Shown here: positions 55,326-62,430 of the stretch, one piece after another | Position numbering within the stretch: the stretch's first letter is position 1 | Layout of the letters: the number at the start of each line of letters is the position of its first letter | From: Streptomyces sp. Ru73 | GTDB taxonomy: Bacteria > Actinomycetota > Actinomycetes > Streptomycetales > Streptomycetaceae | Length of the DNA: 64,000 nucleotides | Direction of reading: 5' to 3' | Assembly (NCBI RefSeq): GCF_002920575.1 | Contig: NZ_PQSQ01000009.1 | Span: forward strand, 1 to 64,000 | The notes under the pieces: generated by a model | The model's database searches: none | Seen by the model: the letters and a program-made list of their open reading frames with translations, nothing else | What the model was told of the DNA's origin: nothing | Made by a program: the position numbers and the translations under genes

Positions 55326-55440
55326 TCAGGAAACGGTGGGCCGGCGGGTGAAGTCGGGGCGTTCCAGCAGCCAGGAGACGGCGAAGCCGGCGACCAGACC
55401 CCGGAAGGCCGCGCCGATGCTGCCTGCCCCCTCAGCGTCC
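55326..55440 (-). pseudogene. Possible remnant of a membrane-protein gene end
   Basis: The minus strand from about 55440 to the stop at 55326 reads GSIGAAFRGLVAGFAVSWLLE followed by RPDFTRRPTVS, with nearly all third positions G/C and a hydrophobic helix. There is no start codon; it is out of frame with the upstream DoxX gene by one base. It may be a fragment, or the true end of the DoxX gene if that frame has shifted. Confidence 0.25.
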
Positions 55441-55839
55441 CGCGCCCCGGGCCACGTCCCTGGCCCAGAGAACCAGCGGGGCCTGCAACGGCAGGCGGGC
55501 GAGGGCCGCGGCCTTCAGGGGCGCGGGGCGGTGCCGCCAGTCGACGGCCATCCGGACGTTCGCGGGGAAGACGCCGACGAAGAAGGCCGCGGTGGCCAGG
55601 GCCGCCACCCGCCGGGTGCGCGGGTGGGCGACACCGGCCGCCAGGGCCAGCTCGGCGACGCCGCTCACGTACGTCCAGCCGCGCGCGGAGCCGGGCAGCG
55701 CGCGTGGCACGGTCGCGTCGAACGGCTTCGGCGCGGCGAAGTGCAGCACCCCCGCGCCGGCCAGCAGGCCCGCGAGCAGCCGGGGCGACCGTCCGGTGCG
55801 GGCTGCGCGGGCTGCGGTGCGGTCGGCGGTGCGGGACAT
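55432..55839 (-). CDS. DoxX-family membrane protein
   Basis: A 135-residue membrane protein with four predicted helices: LLAGLLAGAGVLHFAAPKPF, WTYVSGVAELALAAGVA, RRVAALATAAFFVGVFPANV and LPLQAPLVLWARDVA. This is the DoxX/DUF4395-like small membrane fold. AGGAGG lies six bases before ATG 55839. DoxX proteins are linked to redox and membrane stress but have no fixed role here. A possible frame-shifted tail lies directly downstream. Confidence 0.78.
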   Translation of the reverse strand: MSRTADRTAARAARTGRSPRLLAGLLAGAGVLHFAAPKPFDATVPRALPGSARGWTYVSGVAELALAAGVAHPRTRRVAALATAAFFVGVFPANVRMAVDWRHRPAPLKAAALARLPLQAPLVLWARDVARGAGR

Positions 55840-55945
55840 GGCGCCTCCTGAGCGGTGGGGTGCGGCCGGGCGACCGGCCGGGAAGCGCGACATTACTCCT
55901 GGGTAAGTTCTCCCGTCAGGGGCAGCGGACCGGCCGTGACCGGGC

Positions 55946-56362
55946 TCACCGCTCGTGGATGTGCTGGTCCCGGCCCGCCTGGTAGACCCGGGCCGAGCCG
56001 GAGGCGGTGGCGTGCTGGGTGATCACGGGCGCCGCCGGGGCCGCCTCCTCGGGCGCGACCTCGGCGAGCAGCGCGCGCAGGTCGTCGGCGACGTCCGGGC
56101 GCGCGGCGAGCAGCCGGCGGATGCGGCCCTGCCAGTCGCGGCGCAGCTCCTCCTCGGTCTCCTCGTCGGCCGAGTCGCGGGCCATCAGCAGGTCCTCGCG
56201 GGCGGCCTCCAGCTCGGCCGAGACGGCGTCGGCGCGGTCCGGACGGGCGCGCCGCCACAGCCCGACGACGCCGTCCCGGACGCTCTGCCAGGCGTCGGTG
56301 GCCATCAGGGTGACGAGTGTGGTGCCGGCGGTGCCCGCCAGCGTCGCGATCTCCGGATCCAT
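55946..56362 (-). CDS. Small helical protein with C-terminal QAGRDQ motif
   Basis: A 138-residue protein. MDPEIATLAGTAGTTLVTLMATDAWQSVRDGVVGLWRR forms a hydrophobic helix and an amphipathic one (residues 1-38, shown in part), followed by a charged helical stretch (AVSAELEAAREDLLMARDS and EELRRDWQGRIRRLL). The end is ASGSARVYQAGRDQHIHER. The same N-terminal opening and VYQAGRDQ ending recur in many actinobacterial proteins; the meaning is not known to me. It could be a membrane-associated signalling or effector partner. GGGGGAGCG precedes ATG 56362. Confidence 0.75.
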   Translation of the reverse strand: MDPEIATLAGTAGTTLVTLMATDAWQSVRDGVVGLWRRARPDRADAVSAELEAAREDLLMARDSADEETEEELRRDWQGRIRRLLAARPDVADDLRALLAEVAPEEAAPAAPVITQHATASGSARVYQAGRDQHIHER

Positions 56363-56751
56363 CCGCGCTCCCCCTTCGCGTACCGCGGCCGGCCGCCGCG
56401 CGCTTCCTGCCCGCACGGTACGTGATGTACGCGCCCTCCGGCGCGCGTCCGCGGGCATTGCCTGTGCAGGCGTCCGCACGCATTCCCCGGTAAGGCCCAC
56501 CGCGGGCATTCCCCGGTACGGCCCTCGGGGCGCATTCCCCGGTACGACCCTCCGCGAGCGTTCCTCGGTACGACCCTCCGGGCGCATTCCCCGGTACGGC
56601 CCACCGCGCGTATCCCCCGCCGCTCCCGCGGGCATTCCTCTTCCGGTCATGGGTACCGCGTATCCCGGCCGGTCCTGCGTTGCCGGGTGGCGTCCCGGCT
56701 CCCAGCATGGAAAGGGTCGGTTCGACGGGAAAGCCGGAGAAGGGTTGATTC
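56363..56751. other. Divergent spacer filled with repeats
   Basis: A 389-base gap between the QAGRDQ-protein gene and phosphoketolase. Its middle is a 26-base tandem repeat array (see entry). The remaining ends carry the two promoters; none can be called with confidence. Confidence 0.45.
56480..56640. repeat. 26-base imperfect tandem repeat, about six copies
   Basis: A unit like GCATTCCCCGGTACGGCCCA starts at 56481, 56507, 56533, 56559 and 56585, exactly 26 bases apart, with weaker copies after 56610 and 56633. The period is not a multiple of three, so it is unlikely to be coding. It lies between two divergent promoters. Confidence 0.85.
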
Positions 56752-59175
56752 ATGCGGGACGCACCGGGGACCGGGACGGCGGCGGAGAGCGGCGAGCGGG
56801 CGGCCGGCACGCTGTCGGACGAGGACGTACGGGCGCTGGACGCCCACTGGCGCGCTGCGAACTACCTCGCGGCCGGCCAGATCTACCTGCTGGACAACCC
56901 GCTCCTGCGCGAGCCACTGGCACCCGAGCACATCAAGCCGCGGCTGCTCGGCCACTGGGGCACCTCGCCCGGCCTGAACCTCGTCTACACCCACCTCAAC
57001 CGGGTGATCGTCGAGCGCGATCTGGACGCGATGTGCATCTGGGGCCCCGGGCACGGCGGGCCCGCCGTGGTCGCGGGCTCCTGGCTGGAGGGCAGCTACT
57101 CGGAGATCTATCCGGACGTCGGCCAGGACACGGCGGGCATGGCGCGGCTGTTCAAGCAGTTCTCGTTCCCGGGCGGGGTGCCGAGCCACGTCGCGCCCGA
57201 GACGCCCGGCTCGATCCACGAGGGCGGTGAGCTGGGGTACTCGCTGGCGCACGCGTACGGCGCCGCCTTCGACAACCCCGACCTGGTCGTGGCCTGCGTC
57301 GTCGGTGACGGCGAGGCGGAGACCGGTCCGCTGGCGACGTCCTGGCACTCGAACAAGTTCGTGGACCCGCAGCACGACGGGGCCGTACTGCCGATCCTGC
57401 ACCTGAACGGCTACAAGATCGCCAACCCGACGGTGCTCGCCCGGCTCCCCGAGGAGGAGCTGGACGCGCTGCTGCGCGGGTACGGCCACGACCCCGTGTA
57501 CGTCACGGGCGACGACCCGGAGACCGTGCACCGCGCGCTGGCCGCCGCGATGGACCGCTCGCTGGACCGCATCGCCGCCATCCAGCGCGCCGCCCGGGAC
57601 GGTTCCGCCGCCGAGCCGCCCGCGCGGCAGCCCTGGCCCATGATCGTGCTGCGTACGCCGAAGGGCTGGACCGGACCGCGCGAGGTCGACGGCAAGCCCG
57701 TAGAGGGCACCTGGCGCGCCCACCAGGTGCCGCTGGCCGCCACCCGCGAGAACCCCGACCACCTGCGCGAGCTGGAGCGCTGGCTGCGTTCCTACCGTCC
57801 CGAGGAACTCTTCGACGAGCGGGGCGGGCCGCGCGAGGAGGTGCTGCGCTGGGTGCCGGCGGGCGACCGCAGGCTCGGCGCCAACCCGCACGCCAACGGC
57901 GGGCGGCTGACCCGTTCGCTGCCCATGCCGCCGCTGACCGAGTACGCGGTACCGGTGAAGCGCCCCGGCACCGAGCTGCGCGAGCCGACCAAGGTGCTCG
58001 GGAAGCTGCTGGAGCGGGTCATGGCCGACACGGCGGAGAGCCGCAACTTCCGCCTGGTGGGACCGGACGAGACCGCCTCGAACCGGCTGCAGGCGGTGTA
58101 CCGGGCCTCCGGCAAGAACTGGCAGGACCGGCTGCTGGACACCGACGAGGACCTGGACCGGCACGGCCGGGTGCTGGAGATCCTCTCCGAGCACACCTGC
58201 CAGGGCTGGCTGGAGGGCTATCTGCTCACCGGCCGGCACGGCCTGTTCTCGTGCTACGAGGCCTTCGTGCACATCGTCGACTCGATGGTGAACCAGCACA
58301 TCAAGTGGCTGAAGGTGACCCGCGACCTGAACTGGCGGCGGCCCATCCCGTCGCTCAACTACCTGCTCAGCTCGCACGTCTGGCGCCAGGACCACAACGG
58401 CTTCTCGCACCAGGACCCGGGCTTCGTCGACCACGTGCTCAACAAGTACCCGCCGGCCGTGCGGGTCTACCTGCCGCCGGACACCAACACCCTGCTCTCG
58501 GTGGCCGACCACGCACTGCGCAGCCGGGACTACGTCAACGTCATCGTGGCGGGCAAGCAGCCCACCTTCGACTGGCTGGACATGGACCAGGCGATCGCGC
58601 ACTGCGCGCGGGGCGCCGGCGTGTGGGAGTGGGCGGGCACCGAGCGCGGCGGCGCGTCCCCGGACGTGGTGCTGGCGTGCGCGGGCGACGTGCCGACCCA
58701 GGAGGTGCTGGCGGCGGCCGCGCTGCTCCGCGAGCACCTGCCCGAGCTGGCCGTGCGCGTCGTCAACGTCGTCGACATCGCGCGGCTGCTGCCGAGCGGG
58801 GAGCATCCGCACGGGATGACGGACGCCGAGTACGACGCGCTGTTCACCCCCGACCGGCCGGTGATCTTCGCGTACCACGGGTACCCCTGGCTGATCCACC
58901 GGCTCGCCTACCGCCGTACCGGCCACGCGAACCTGCACGTGCGCGGCTACAAGGAGCAGGGCACCACGACCACTCCCTTCGACATGGTGGTCCTGAACGA
59001 CCTGGACCGGTTCCGGCTGGTCATGGACGTCATCGACCGGGTGCCGGGGCTCGCGCTGCGGGCCACGGCGCTCCGCCAGCAGATGCAGGACGCGCGCCTC
59101 CGGCACCACGCCTACATCCGGCAGCGGGGCACGGACCTCCCGGAGATCGCGGACTGGAAGTGGCCGTACGAGTGA
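56752..59175 (+). CDS. xfp: Phosphoketolase (xylulose-5-P/fructose-6-P)
   Basis: An 807-residue TPP enzyme splitting xylulose 5-phosphate (and often fructose 6-phosphate) with phosphate into acetyl phosphate and an aldose phosphate. Typical motifs are [55 protein letters not shown] and the TPP-diphosphate motif [15 protein letters not shown], with the C-terminal [19 protein letters not shown] (written here as in the protein [11 protein letters not shown]). Length is standard. ATG 56752 is supported by GAAGGG upstream. It ends 3 bases before a convergent gene's stop. Confidence 0.96.
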   Translation: MRDAPGTGTAAESGERAAGTLSDEDVRALDAHWRAANYLAAGQIYLLDNPLLREPLAPEHIKPRLLGHWGTSPGLNLVYTHLNRVIVERDLDAMCIWGPGHGGPAVVAGSWLEGSYSEIYPDVGQDTAGMARLFKQFSFPGGVPSHVAPETPGSIHEGGELGYSLAHAYGAAFDNPDLVVACVVGDGEAETGPLATSWHSNKFVDPQHDGAVLPILHLNGYKIANPTVLARLPEEELDALLRGYGHDPVYVTGDDPETVHRALAAAMDRSLDRIAAIQRAARDGSAAEPPARQPWPMIVLRTPKGWTGPREVDGKPVEGTWRAHQVPLAATRENPDHLRELERWLRSYRPEELFDERGGPREEVLRWVPAGDRRLGANPHANGGRLTRSLPMPPLTEYAVPVKRPGTELREPTKVLGKLLERVMADTAESRNFRLVGPDETASNRLQAVYRASGKNWQDRLLDTDEDLDRHGRVLEILSEHTCQGWLEGYLLTGRHGLFSCYEAFVHIVDSMVNQHIKWLKVTRDLNWRRPIPSLNYLLSSHVWRQDHNGFSHQDPGFVDHVLNKYPPAVRVYLPPDTNTLLSVADHALRSRDYVNVIVAGKQPTFDWLDMDQAIAHCARGAGVWEWAGTERGGASPDVVLACAGDVPTQEVLAAAALLREHLPELAVRVVNVVDIARLLPSGEHPHGMTDAEYDALFTPDRPVIFAYHGYPWLIHRLAYRRTGHANLHVRGYKEQGTTTTPFDMVVLNDLDRFRLVMDVIDRVPGLALRATALRQQMQDARLRHHAYIRQRGTDLPEIADWKWPYE

Positions 59176-59178
59176 GCG

Positions 59179-60336
59179 TCAGAAGGTGACGCGGTCGCCC
59201 GTCGTCGCGGCGTGCTCGATTCCGGCGAGCAGCCGCTGGCGGCGGGCGGCGTGCGCGAAGTCCGGTACGTGCGCGGTGCTTTCGGTGAGGTCGGCGAGGA
59301 CCGCGGCGTACTGGGCACCGACGTTGTACGGGGTGCGGTCCGCCACGTCGGCGAGCGACGGGACGTCGTAGTACCGGCTCGGGACGGGCAGTTCGGCGAG
59401 GCCGGCATCGGTGCCGCGGCCGCCGCGCACGGTGAGCACGGCCTGCTGGAGGTGGCCCGAGTCGCCGGTGACGACCAGGTCGCCGTGGCTCCCGTTGATC
59501 TCCCAGTGGAAGTCCGTGCCGCGCGACAGCCCGCCGCGGAAGTGCACGGACGCCACGGCGCCCGAGGTGAGCAGGCCACTCACCGCGACCTGGTCCTCGG
59601 CCGTCATCGGCGTGGCCCGCCCCGTGCCCTCCTCGTGCACGGTCCCGCGGCGGGTCGCGGTCACCGCGGACAGCTCGGTGAACTCGCCCAGCACCATGGA
59701 GAACGCGTCGATGGTGTGCCCGAAGGGGATGGTCAGCATGGTCGCACCGTTCGCCCGGTCGAGCAGGTAAGCCCCGCCCGGCCGGAACTCCGGCCCCCAG
59801 CCCCGGCCCGAGGCGACCAGGCTGGTGGACAGCACCTCGCCCACGTACCCGTCGGCGATCAGGTCACGGAGGTACCGGACCGCGGGCGAGCAGCGGGCCT
59901 GGAGGCCGGTGAAGGTCCGTACGCCCGCAGCCGCCGCGGCCGCCGCCAGCTCCTCGGCCTCCGCCGCGCCGTTGCCCAGCGGCCATTCGGACAGCACGGC
60001 CTTGCCCGCCCCGATGGCGGCGAGTACGGCCTCCCGGTGCAGCGGCACCTTCACGCTGACCACGACGAGGTCGACCTCGTCGCCGGCGGCCAGTTCGGCG
60101 GCGCTCCCGTAGGCGAACGGGACGTCGTACTTCTCGCCGGCGGCACGGGCGGAAGCGGCGCTGCTCGCCGACAGGGCGCGTACCTCGAAGCCGGGCAGCC
60201 GGCGGAGCGCGGGCAGGTGGGATTGGGCGGCCCAGCCGCCGCGCGCGGAGAGGCCGATGATGCCGACACGGACCGGTGCGGTGGGGTGTGTCATGGCCGG
60301 TGCGGTCGTCAGGGTCGGTTCGGTGGGGTGCGTCAT
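59179..60336 (-). CDS. Gfo/Idh/MocA-family oxidoreductase
   Basis: A 385-residue NAD(P)-dependent oxidoreductase of sugar or inositol-like substrates. The Rossmann motif is VRVGIIGLSARGGWAAQSHLP; the catalytic EKP-like Lys/Asp-containing stretch is VLSEWPLGNGAAEAEEL, with the substrate domain HWEINGSHGDLVVTGDSG. The N-terminus is duplicated, MTHPTEPTLTTAPA then MTHPTAPVRVG, from a 42-base repeat, so both ATG 60336 and ATG 60294 look real; 60336 is given. It is divergent from an HxlR regulator, which may control it. Confidence 0.88.
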   Translation of the reverse strand: MTHPTEPTLTTAPAMTHPTAPVRVGIIGLSARGGWAAQSHLPALRRLPGFEVRALSASSAASARAAGEKYDVPFAYGSAAELAAGDEVDLVVVSVKVPLHREAVLAAIGAGKAVLSEWPLGNGAAEAEELAAAAAAAGVRTFTGLQARCSPAVRYLRDLIADGYVGEVLSTSLVASGRGWGPEFRPGGAYLLDRANGATMLTIPFGHTIDAFSMVLGEFTELSAVTATRRGTVHEEGTGRATPMTAEDQVAVSGLLTSGAVASVHFRGGLSRGTDFHWEINGSHGDLVVTGDSGHLQQAVLTVRGGRGTDAGLAELPVPSRYYDVPSLADVADRTPYNVGAQYAAVLADLTESTAHVPDFAHAARRQRLLAGIEHAATTGDRVTF

Positions 60337-60370
60337 GGCCCGGACGCTAGGCGCAGGGGCCTGATAACCC

Positions 60371-60384
60371 GCAAGGGACCTTGC
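60371..60384. promoter_or_regulatory. Palindrome GCAAGG-GA-CCTTGC, likely HxlR operator
   Basis: A 14-base inverted repeat in the 63-base spacer between the divergent Gfo/Idh and HxlR-type genes, 16 bases before the HxlR start. In this location it most likely binds the regulator and controls both genes. Confidence 0.6.
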
Positions 60385-60399
60385 TACCTTTTGGGAACC

Positions 60400-60789
60400 A
60401 TGACTGATCAGCGGGGGCGTGACGCCCGTACGGACCCGGCTTCGCGGCACGACATCTACGCCCTGCTCTGCCCCGGGCGGGCCGTCTTCGAGCTGCTGGC
60501 CAACAAGTGGACGGGGCTGGCGATCACCGCGCTGGAGGACGGCCCGCGCCGCTTCGGCGAGCTGCGCCGCAAGCTGGAGGGCGTGAGCCCGAAGGTGCTC
60601 ACCCAGACGCTGCGCCGGCTGGAGGACCACGGCCTGGTCAGCCGCACCGTCTTCGCTGAGGTCCCGCCCCGCGTCGAGTACGAGCTCACCGAGCTGGGCC
60701 GGGGTGCGCTGGAGCCGCTGGCCCACCTGCGGCGCTGGGTGCGCGCCCACACCGGCAGCTTCACCGTGGAGCCGCCGGCGGGCGCGTGA
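60400..60789 (+). CDS. HxlR-family transcriptional regulator
   Basis: A 129-residue winged-helix regulator. CPGRAVFELLANKWTGLAIT is the HxlR opening with its conserved cysteine (redox/electrophile sensing in relatives). FGELRRKLEGVSPKVLTQTLRRLEDHGLVSR is the recognition region and VEYELTELGRGALEPL the wing. Divergent from the Gfo/Idh gene with a palindrome between; control of that gene is likely. Start ATG 60400 has only a weak ribosome site. Confidence 0.9.
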   Translation: MTDQRGRDARTDPASRHDIYALLCPGRAVFELLANKWTGLAITALEDGPRRFGELRRKLEGVSPKVLTQTLRRLEDHGLVSRTVFAEVPPRVEYELTELGRGALEPLAHLRRWVRAHTGSFTVEPPAGA

Positions 60790-60824
60790 CCGGCGGGACA
60801 GGCGCCGGCCGCACGGCGGGCGGC

Positions 60825-60857
60825 GCGGGCACCGGACCGCAGTACTCCGGTGCCCGC
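60825..60857. terminator. 12-base hairpin after the HxlR gene
   Basis: GCGGGCACCGGA (60825-60836), 9-base loop, TCCGGTGCCCGC (60846-60857), perfect. Confidence 0.8.
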
Positions 60858-60872
60858 CGCCACCCGTCCTTC

Positions 60873-60914
60873 GGGGATGCCCGGCGAGGGCTGCCGGGCC
60901 CGCCGGGCATCCCC
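60873..60914. terminator. 14-base hairpin after the CobW gene
   Basis: GGGGATGCCCGGCG (60873-60886) pairs with CGCCGGGCATCCCC (60901-60914) around a 14-base loop, immediately past the CobW stop at 60920. Confidence 0.85.
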
Positions 60915-60919
60915 GGGTC

Positions 60920-62170
60920 TCAGGCCGCCTGAACGGTCAGGTCCCAGGCGGGGAAGGGGTCGTCGTACGCCGCCCACGCCGCCGGTCCGTCGGCCAGTTC
61001 GCCGGCGGTGAGCAGGGCGCCGGACAGGGCCTCGCGCAGCGCCTCGGCCCGCAGGCCCGTGCCGATGAACACCAGCTCCTGGCCCTGCACGGACAGGCCG
61101 CCGGGGCCACCGTGCTCATGGCCGTGCTCGGCCCCGTCGTGGTCGGGCCGGTCGTGCCCGTGCCCGTCGCGCTCGTGCCCCTCGTGCTCGTGGACGCCGT
61201 TCGGTTCGAAGCGGGCCACGGCGCCGGCCTGGGACCACAGCCCTGTGACGTCGGGCCGGGTGGCGAGCGTGAAGAAGCCCTTGGAGCGCAGGACTTCGCC
61301 GTACGCACCGGCGTCGAGCGGGCCGGTCACCAGGTCCCACAGGCGGCCCGGGTGGAACGGGCGCGGGTCGCGCAGGACCACGGAGGAAATGCCGTACTCC
61401 TCCGTCTCCGGCACGTGGTCACCGTTGAGCTCGGCCACCCAGCCGGGCGCCTGCTCGGCCCTGGCCAGGCCGAACAGGCCGGTGCCGAGGATCTCGGCGA
61501 CCGGGACCACGCCCCGTACCGTGCGCAGCACACGCGCCTTGGGGTTGAGCCGCCGCAGCGTGGCCACCAGCCGGTCGGCCGCCCCCGCTGAGACCAGGTC
61601 GGTCTTGTTCAGCAGGATCACGTCCGCGAACTCGACCTGGTCGACGAGGAGATCGCTGACGGTCCGCTCGTCGTCCTCGTACGGCGCGAGGCCGCGGTCC
61701 ACGAGGTCGTCGCCGCGGCCCAGTTCGGCGGCGAAGTTCACTGCGTCCACGACGGTGACCATGGTGTCCAGCCGGGCCAGGTCGGCGAGCGAGGCGCCGT
61801 CCTCCCCGGTGAAGGCGAAGGTGGCCGCGACCGGCATGGGTTCGGAGATGCCGCTGGACTCGATCAGCAGGTAGTCGAAGCGGCCGGCGCGGGCCAGCCG
61901 CGCGACCTCGTCCAGCAGGTCGTCGCGGAGCGTGCAGCAGATGCAGCCGTTGGTCAGCTCCACCAGGCGCTCCTCCGTACGGGAGAGCGCGCCGCCGTCC
62001 CGTACCAGCGCGGCGTCGATGTTGATCTCGCTCATGTCGTTGACGATCACCGCGACGCGCAGGCCCGCGCGGTTGGCGAGGACGTGGTGGAGGAGCGTGG
62101 TCTTGCCGGCGCCGAGGAAACCGGAGAGCACGGTGACCGGCAGCCGGCCGTCGGACGGCGTGGGGTTCAT
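60920..62170 (-). CDS. CobW/ZNG-type GTPase, zinc metallochaperone
   Basis: A 416-residue COG0523 GTPase. Walker A is [13 protein letters not shown] (about 17-29), the metal motif is CICC in [11 protein letters not shown], and NKTD is the guanine motif. The C-terminal domain contains a His/Asp/Glu-rich metal-binding loop ([14 protein letters not shown] and HGHEHGG). An 18-34-base upstream Zur box (62188-62204) indicates that it is made during zinc starvation, probably to hand zinc to essential enzymes. ATG 62170 is conserved. Transcribed alone with a strong terminator. Confidence 0.93.
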   Translation of the reverse strand: MNPTPSDGRLPVTVLSGFLGAGKTTLLHHVLANRAGLRVAVIVNDMSEINIDAALVRDGGALSRTEERLVELTNGCICCTLRDDLLDEVARLARAGRFDYLLIESSGISEPMPVAATFAFTGEDGASLADLARLDTMVTVVDAVNFAAELGRGDDLVDRGLAPYEDDERTVSDLLVDQVEFADVILLNKTDLVSAGAADRLVATLRRLNPKARVLRTVRGVVPVAEILGTGLFGLARAEQAPGWVAELNGDHVPETEEYGISSVVLRDPRPFHPGRLWDLVTGPLDAGAYGEVLRSKGFFTLATRPDVTGLWSQAGAVARFEPNGVHEHEGHERDGHGHDRPDHDGAEHGHEHGGPGGLSVQGQELVFIGTGLRAEALREALSGALLTAGELADGPAAWAAYDDPFPAWDLTVQAA

Positions 62171-62187
62171 GCCCAGGACGGTAGCAC

Positions 62188-62204
62188 TTGATAATCATGT
62201 TCAA
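62188..62204. promoter_or_regulatory. Zur box upstream of the CobW gene
   Basis: On the minus strand TTGAACATGATTATCAA, matching the Streptomyces Zur consensus core TGAAAATGATTTTCA (17-base form TTGAAAATGATTTTCAA) at 15 of 17 positions. It is centred 26 bases from the start codon, the expected place for repression by zinc-loaded Zur. Confidence 0.85.
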
Positions 62205-62329
62205 CAAGGGGGTGGCGAGAGGGCCGCGGGAAGGGCGGAGAACTACGCAGATGCGGTGGAAGAACGCAGGGGCGAACAGCGCTCCTGCGGATGCGGACAG
62301 GTATGCAAAAGTTCCTCCGTACGCGGAAG

Positions 62330-62357
62330 TTGCTTGCCGGTAGCGAGCGGATAGGGT
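62330..62357 (+). promoter_or_regulatory. Probable HrdB-type promoter of cvnA
   Basis: -35 TTGCTT (62330-62335), 16-base spacer, -10 TAGGGT (62352-62357). The predicted start near 62364 leaves a leader of about 65 bases before ATG 62431. It resembles the housekeeping consensus TTGACN-N16/18-TAGRRT. Confidence 0.45.
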
Positions 62358-62430
62358 GCAGTCGATCTTCGCTTTCTCCTGCGCCCGCAGGGCCTGTTGG
62401 CGATGCCGCAACCGCCCGAGGACCCGTTTG

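Noticed and set aside
56480..56640. 26-base repeat as a CRISPR array
   Set aside because: Units are contiguous with no unique spacers, and no cas gene is present.
56647..59109. 820-codon minus-strand open frame over phosphoketolase
   Set aside because: Shadow of the phosphoketolase gene, which has full TPP-enzyme motifs.
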